DNA from: Bacillota bacterium
GTDB lineage: Bacteria; Bacillota; UBA4882; JAAYXC01
Direction: 5' to 3'
Length of the DNA: 9,168 bases
Assembly (NCBI GenBank): GCA_012516115.1
Contig: JAAYXC010000077.1
Coordinates: forward strand, 1-9,168
Below are positions 6,170 through 9,168 of this stretch, one piece after another (position 1 is the stretch's first letter; every line of letters starts with the position of its first letter). The position numbers and the translations under genes are program-made. Below the pieces are notes generated by a model, which worked only from the letters and a program-made list of their open reading frames with translations, searched no databases and was not told where the DNA came from.

Positions 6170-7579
6170 TTAGAGCGCCCGGACGGCCTGCTTGAAGAGG
6201 TCGCCCCGTTCCTTGTAGTTACGGAAAAGCCCGAAACTGGCGCTGGCGGTGGAGAGGCGCACCACATCGCCCGGTCGGGCCAGGCGACGGGCCAGGTCCA
6301 CGATCCCTTCCATCGTCGATGGGCCTTCCACGAGGGAGACGGGCGGCCGCCCTTTTTCCCGGGAGCATTCTTCAATGGTCCGCCGGATCTTTTCCGCCGT
6401 CGCACCGATCAGGATTACGGCCCGCACGTTACCCTCCACGACCGCCTCGGCGAAGGGGTGGTAATCGGCCCCTTTATCCGCTCCGCCGGCGATCACCACC
6501 AACGGTTCGCTGAAGGCCCTGATGGCTACGGCGCTTGCCTCGGGGGTGGTGGCGAAGGAATCGTCGAAATATTTCACCCCCTCCACCTCCCGCACGAATT
6601 CGAGACGGTGTTCAAGACCCTCGAAGGCCGTCACCGCTTCGTAGACCGCGTCCGGTCCGGCCCCGACGGCCGTGGCCGCGGCCGCCGCCGCGCAGATGTT
6701 TTGCAGGTTGTGTTCACCGCGCAGGCGGACGGCGCTTACCGGACAGAGGGAGATCTCTTCGCCCTTCCGGCGGAGATAGATCCAGCGCCCCTGGCCCCGG
6801 TCGCCCACGTAACATCCGTCTTCCTCTTTCGGCCGTCCGAACCAGAGCTTCCTTCCCGGGGTCCGCGGAGCAAGGAGTTGCACCCGGGGGTCGTCGGCAT
6901 TGAGGACGGCCACGTCTTCCGGTCCCTGGTGAACGAGGATGTTGGCTTTAGCCGCCACGTAGTCGGCGAAAGAACGATGGTAGTTGGGGTTGTTGGGGTC
7001 ACCGGGGGCCAGGTGCTCCGGGGTGATATTCGTCACCACCCCCACGGCCGGACTCCGGTCCAGGTCTTCCAGCTGGAAGCTCGATAGCTCGAGAACCACC
7101 AGATCCTGCGGACCGATCTCTTCGAAGAAAGAAAAGGGGGCCACTCCGATGTTCCCCCCGAGCCAGACCCGGCCGCCTTTTTCGGCCCGGTCCTGTTGCA
7201 GGATTTGAAAGATGAGACTGGCCGTGGTGCCTTTGCCCTTGGTTCCGGTTACTCCGATGATTGGCACCGTGCAGAGGGCGAAGAAGAGCCTTATGGCGCT
7301 GGTGATCCGGCAACCGGCCGCGCGGGCCGCTTCCAGGGCCGGATGGAAAAGCGGCAGCCCCGGGCTGCGGTAGAGGATAGAAAATTCTTCTAGATTGCGG
7401 AGATAATCCGGCCCGAGGCGGAGGATCACCCCGGCGCGGCGGAGTTCCTGCAGGCGTTCACCGAGTTCCACCTCGTCCCGGCGGTCGCAGATAACGACTT
7501 CGTAACCTTGGGCAAGGAGGTAACGGGCCAGGGCCAGGTTTTCGAGGCCGAGACCGAGAAGGGCTACCCGGGGAGCCAC
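6170..7579 (-). CDS. murD: UDP-N-acetylmuramoylalanine-glutamate ligase (MurD, atypical motifs)
   Basis: 469 residues from a GTG at 7579, with AAGGAGGA 7 nt upstream. It adds glutamate to UDP-MurNAc-L-Ala using ATP in the cytoplasm, the second amino-acid step of peptidoglycan precursor synthesis. Order of motifs: N-terminal Rossmann-like G.GLEN (9-14), P-loop GTKGKGTT (112-119), ELSSFQLE (164-171), AAK (209-211) with the lysine K211 that is carbamylated in this family, EHRLEFV (323-329), DDSFATTPEA (339-348), GGADKG (365-370) and STASASFGLFRNYKERG (443-459). The last two blocks differ from the textbook NDSKATN and SPACASFD..NFE.RG forms: Phe replaces the lysine after DDS, and Ser replaces the cysteine of the last motif. 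Such forms may mark a separate MurD clade; D-Glu versus L-Glu use cannot be told from sequence. It is transcribed away from murC. Confidence 0.9.
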   Translation of the reverse strand: MAPRVALLGLGLENLALARYLLAQGYEVVICDRRDEVELGERLQELRRAGVILRLGPDYLRNLEEFSILYRSPGLPLFHPALEAARAAGCRITSAIRLFFALCTVPIIGVTGTKGKGTTASLIFQILQQDRAEKGGRVWLGGNIGVAPFSFFEEIGPQDLVVLELSSFQLEDLDRSPAVGVVTNITPEHLAPGDPNNPNYHRSFADYVAAKANILVHQGPEDVAVLNADDPRVQLLAPRTPGRKLWFGRPKEEDGCYVGDRGQGRWIYLRRKGEEISLCPVSAVRLRGEHNLQNICAAAAAATAVGAGPDAVYEAVTAFEGLEHRLEFVREVEGVKYFDDSFATTPEASAVAIRAFSEPLVVIAGGADKGADYHPFAEAVVEGNVRAVILIGATAEKIRRTIEECSREKGRPPVSLVEGPSTMEGIVDLARRLARPGDVVRLSTASASFGLFRNYKERGDLFKQAVRAL

Positions 7580-7623
7580 CGGATCTTCCTCCTTCCGGAA
7601 GGGATTTTTTCTTCTTTCGTCTT

Positions 7624-7653
7624 ATCTTATCATCCGGGACAGGAACTTGTAAA
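7624..7653 (-). promoter_or_regulatory. Predicted murD promoter (extended -10)
   Basis: On the minus strand TTTACA (7653-7648) is followed after 18 nt by TAAGAT (7629-7624), preceded by TG at the extended -10 position. Start of transcription would be near 7617, giving a leader of about 38 nt to the GTG. Match is good at -35 and moderate at -10. Confidence 0.55.
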
Positions 7654-7666
7654 GCGTTGCCACTCC

Positions 7667-7696
7667 TTGTAAGAAGAGTGAGAGACATGATATAAT
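7667..7696 (+). promoter_or_regulatory. Predicted murC promoter (extended -10)
   Basis: TTGTAA (7667-7672), an 18-nt spacer and an exact TATAAT (7691-7696) with TG one base before it (7688-7689). Transcription would begin near 7703, about 85 nt before the preferred murC start. Its -35 lies only 13 bp from the -35 of the opposing murD promoter, so both may share regulation. Confidence 0.7.
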
Positions 7697-7787
7697 GATT
7701 TTGCCCGTGCGATATTGGCGTCCGGGAGGAAGCGGGGAGCATTTTTCTTTGCTTTGGCCGTTTTTCAGCGAGAGGGGATTGCGAGCG

Positions 7788-9168
7788 TTGAGTTCTTTCG
7801 CCGAGCCTTTCGTCCTTTCTTCTTGTCGACACGTTCATTTCGTCGGTATTGGCGGCATCAGCATGAGCGGTCTGGCCCGCATCCTGGCCGCGCGGGGTTA
7901 TAAGGTCACCGGTTGCGACCGGAAAGAATCCCCCCTCATCAGGGTGCTGCGGAACGCGGGGATTCAGGTGGCCATCGGCCACGACCCCTCCCACCTCGAG
8001 GGAGTGGATCTGGTAGTCTACACGGCGGCCATCCGCCCCGAGGAGCCCGAACTTCTGGCAGCCCGCGATAAAAGAATAAAGATCATCGAGCGGGCGGGCT
8101 TGCTCGGGGCGATCTCTTCCTCTTACCCGGTTCGCATCGCCGTGGCCGGTACCCATGGGAAGACCACCACCACCGGGATGATCGGGTTCGTCCTGGCCGA
8201 ACTGGGACTCGACCCCACGGTGACCATCGGGGGTGAACTCCCCCAGCTGGGGGGGAATCTTCGTCTCGGTGGCGAAAAGATCTTTTTGACCGAAGCCTGT
8301 GAATACGTGGAGAGTTTCCTCCGGCTCGCGCCGACCATCGCCGTGGTGCTCAACATCGAGCCGGATCATCCGGATTTCTTCCGCGATCTGGCACACCTCC
8401 GGGAGGCCTTTACCCGTTTTGTGGGGCTCGTACCTCCGGAAGGGGTCATCGTGGCCCGAACGGAATTGCCCAACGTGGCCGCGGCCGGGGCCGAGGGGGC
8501 CAGGGCCCGGGTGGTGAGTTTTGGGGAAGGTCCGGAGGCCGATTTTACCGCCGCGGAGGTGGAGTTCGACGGCGAAGGCCGACCGTGGTTCACCCCGGTG
8601 GTCCGGGGAAAACCCATGGGACGTCTGCGCCTCGGGGTACCCGGTGTCCACAATATCCTTAACGCGCTGGCCGCTTTGGCCGTGGTCCAGGAACTGGGCG
8701 TGGATCCGTCCGCGGCCGCGGAGATCCTGGCCCGCTATAACGGGACCAAACGTCGGTTCGAACGGAAAGGTTTCTATGCCGGCGCGGCGGTCGTCGACGA
8801 TTATGCCCACCATCCCACGGAGATCCGGGCCACCATCAATACCGCCCGTAACTGCTCTTACCGGCGCATCTGGTGTGTTTTTCAACCCCATACTTACAGC
8901 CGGACGGCCTTTCTTTTGGATGAATTCGCCCGGGCGCTCTCCCTGGCCGATCGGGTCATCGTGACCGACATTTACGCGGCCAGAGAAAAGGACGACGGTC
9001 GGGTCCACGCACGCGATCTGGTCGCGCGCGTGACGGCCCTAGGGAAAGAAGCGATCTATCTTCCTTCCTTTGCCGCCATCGTTTCGTATTTACGGACGAA
9101 GGTCGAGGCGGGAGATTTGGTCCTGACTATGGGAGCGGGAGACGTGGACCGGGTGGGGGAAATGTTAC
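7788..9168 (+). CDS. murC: UDP-N-acetylmuramate-L-alanine ligase (partial, C-terminal end off right edge)
   Basis: 460 codons are visible without a stop. It joins L-Ala to UDP-MurNAc with ATP, the first amino-acid step of peptidoglycan synthesis, in the cytoplasm. Motifs with a TTG start at 7788: CRHVHFVGIGGISMSGLA (13-30), P-loop GTHGKTTTT (121-129), TEACEYVESFL (168-178), the nucleotide-contact region PGVHNILNALA, VDDYAHHPTE (336-345), FQPHTYSRT (365-373), TDIYAAREKDDG and GAGDVDRVGEML near the end. MurC is usually 440-480 residues, so only a few residues are missing. Start: no ATG lies before the core motif. TTG at 7788 has GAGGGG about 10 nt upstream; TTG at 7749, behind GGGGAG, would add 13 residues. 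ATG at 7863 would cut into the UDP-binding loop and is wrong. EACEY in place of EADEY is the clostridial-type form. Confidence 0.95.
   Translation, partial: MSSFAEPFVLSSCRHVHFVGIGGISMSGLARILAARGYKVTGCDRKESPLIRVLRNAGIQVAIGHDPSHLEGVDLVVYTAAIRPEEPELLAARDKRIKIIERAGLLGAISSSYPVRIAVAGTHGKTTTTGMIGFVLAELGLDPTVTIGGELPQLGGNLRLGGEKIFLTEACEYVESFLRLAPTIAVVLNIEPDHPDFFRDLAHLREAFTRFVGLVPPEGVIVARTELPNVAAAGAEGARARVVSFGEGPEADFTAAEVEFDGEGRPWFTPVVRGKPMGRLRLGVPGVHNILNALAALAVVQELGVDPSAAAEILARYNGTKRRFERKGFYAGAAVVDDYAHHPTEIRATINTARNCSYRRIWCVFQPHTYSRTAFLLDEFARALSLADRVIVTDIYAAREKDDGRVHARDLVARVTALGKEAIYLPSFAAIVSYLRTKVEAGDLVLTMGAGDVDRVGEML

Noticed and set aside
7591..7611. CCTTCCGGAAGG followed by a T-run on the plus strand, terminator-like
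   Set aside because: The stem can only be 4 bp with a 4-nt loop and no plus-strand gene ends there; it overlaps the murD ribosome binding site instead.
7458..9008. Minus-strand open frame of 516 codons opposite murC
   Set aside because: Longest open frame in the window, but it runs antisense to unmistakable MurC and its translation is low-complexity with no motif.
1..9168. CRISPR arrays, defence islands, prophage or insertion sequences
   Set aside because: No regularly spaced repeats, no recognisable transposase, integrase or nuclease frames, and no terminal inverted repeats were found.

Overview
The window looks like chromosomal, GC-rich DNA of a Bacillota (Firmicutes) bacterium. The reasons are a complete SAM-I (S-box) riboswitch with promoter and terminator in front of metK, strong purine-rich ribosome binding sites, frequent TTG/GTG starts, and a MurC of the type with an EACEYV motif common in clostridia-like lineages. 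At the same time two tandem genes encode secreted proteins resembling Wzi-type outer-membrane beta-barrels, the complete one ending in a typical barrel-closing strand with terminal Phe. Together these suggest a diderm (outer-membrane-bearing) Bacillota lineage, for example a Limnochordia-like group. That placement is inference and the exact taxon cannot be read from this window.

Layout. Positions 1-3951 are a minus-strand run of five closely spaced genes, read right to left: a 61-residue protein of unknown function (3951-3766), a ten-helix EamA/DMT transporter (3686-2739), a branched-chain amino-acid aminotransferase ilvE (2721-1648), a Wzi-like barrel protein (1579-449) and a second, diverged Wzi-like paralogue (410 to beyond the left edge). 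A perfect 10-bp inverted repeat lies between ilvE and the first barrel gene. Around 4044-4330, on the plus strand, is a 5'-truncated and frameshifted remnant that reads like the C-terminal end of an ABC-2-type permease. A gene-poor, AT-richer stretch (4331-4606) follows. Then comes the metK unit: consensus sigma-A promoter (4607-4636), SAM-I aptamer (4669-4779), intrinsic terminator (4794-4819) and metK (4858-6033). A 136-bp convergent spacer (6034-6169) contains repeat-like sequence. The right part holds murD (minus, 6170-7579) and murC (plus, 7788 to the right edge), transcribed divergently from a spacer with two facing extended -10 promoters.

How the genes work together. IlvE makes branched-chain amino acids and the EamA protein may move a small metabolite, but nothing here shows a joint pathway. 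MetK makes S-adenosylmethionine and is switched off by its own product through the leader. MurC and MurD catalyse the first two amino-acid additions to UDP-MurNAc in peptidoglycan synthesis. The MurD carries unusual versions of two C-terminal motifs. I see no CRISPR array, phage genes, defence system, tRNA or rRNA, and no clearly new multi-gene system. The points most worth a second look are the Wzi-like barrel pair in a riboswitch-bearing Bacillota, the decayed permease, and the atypical MurD divergent from MurC.
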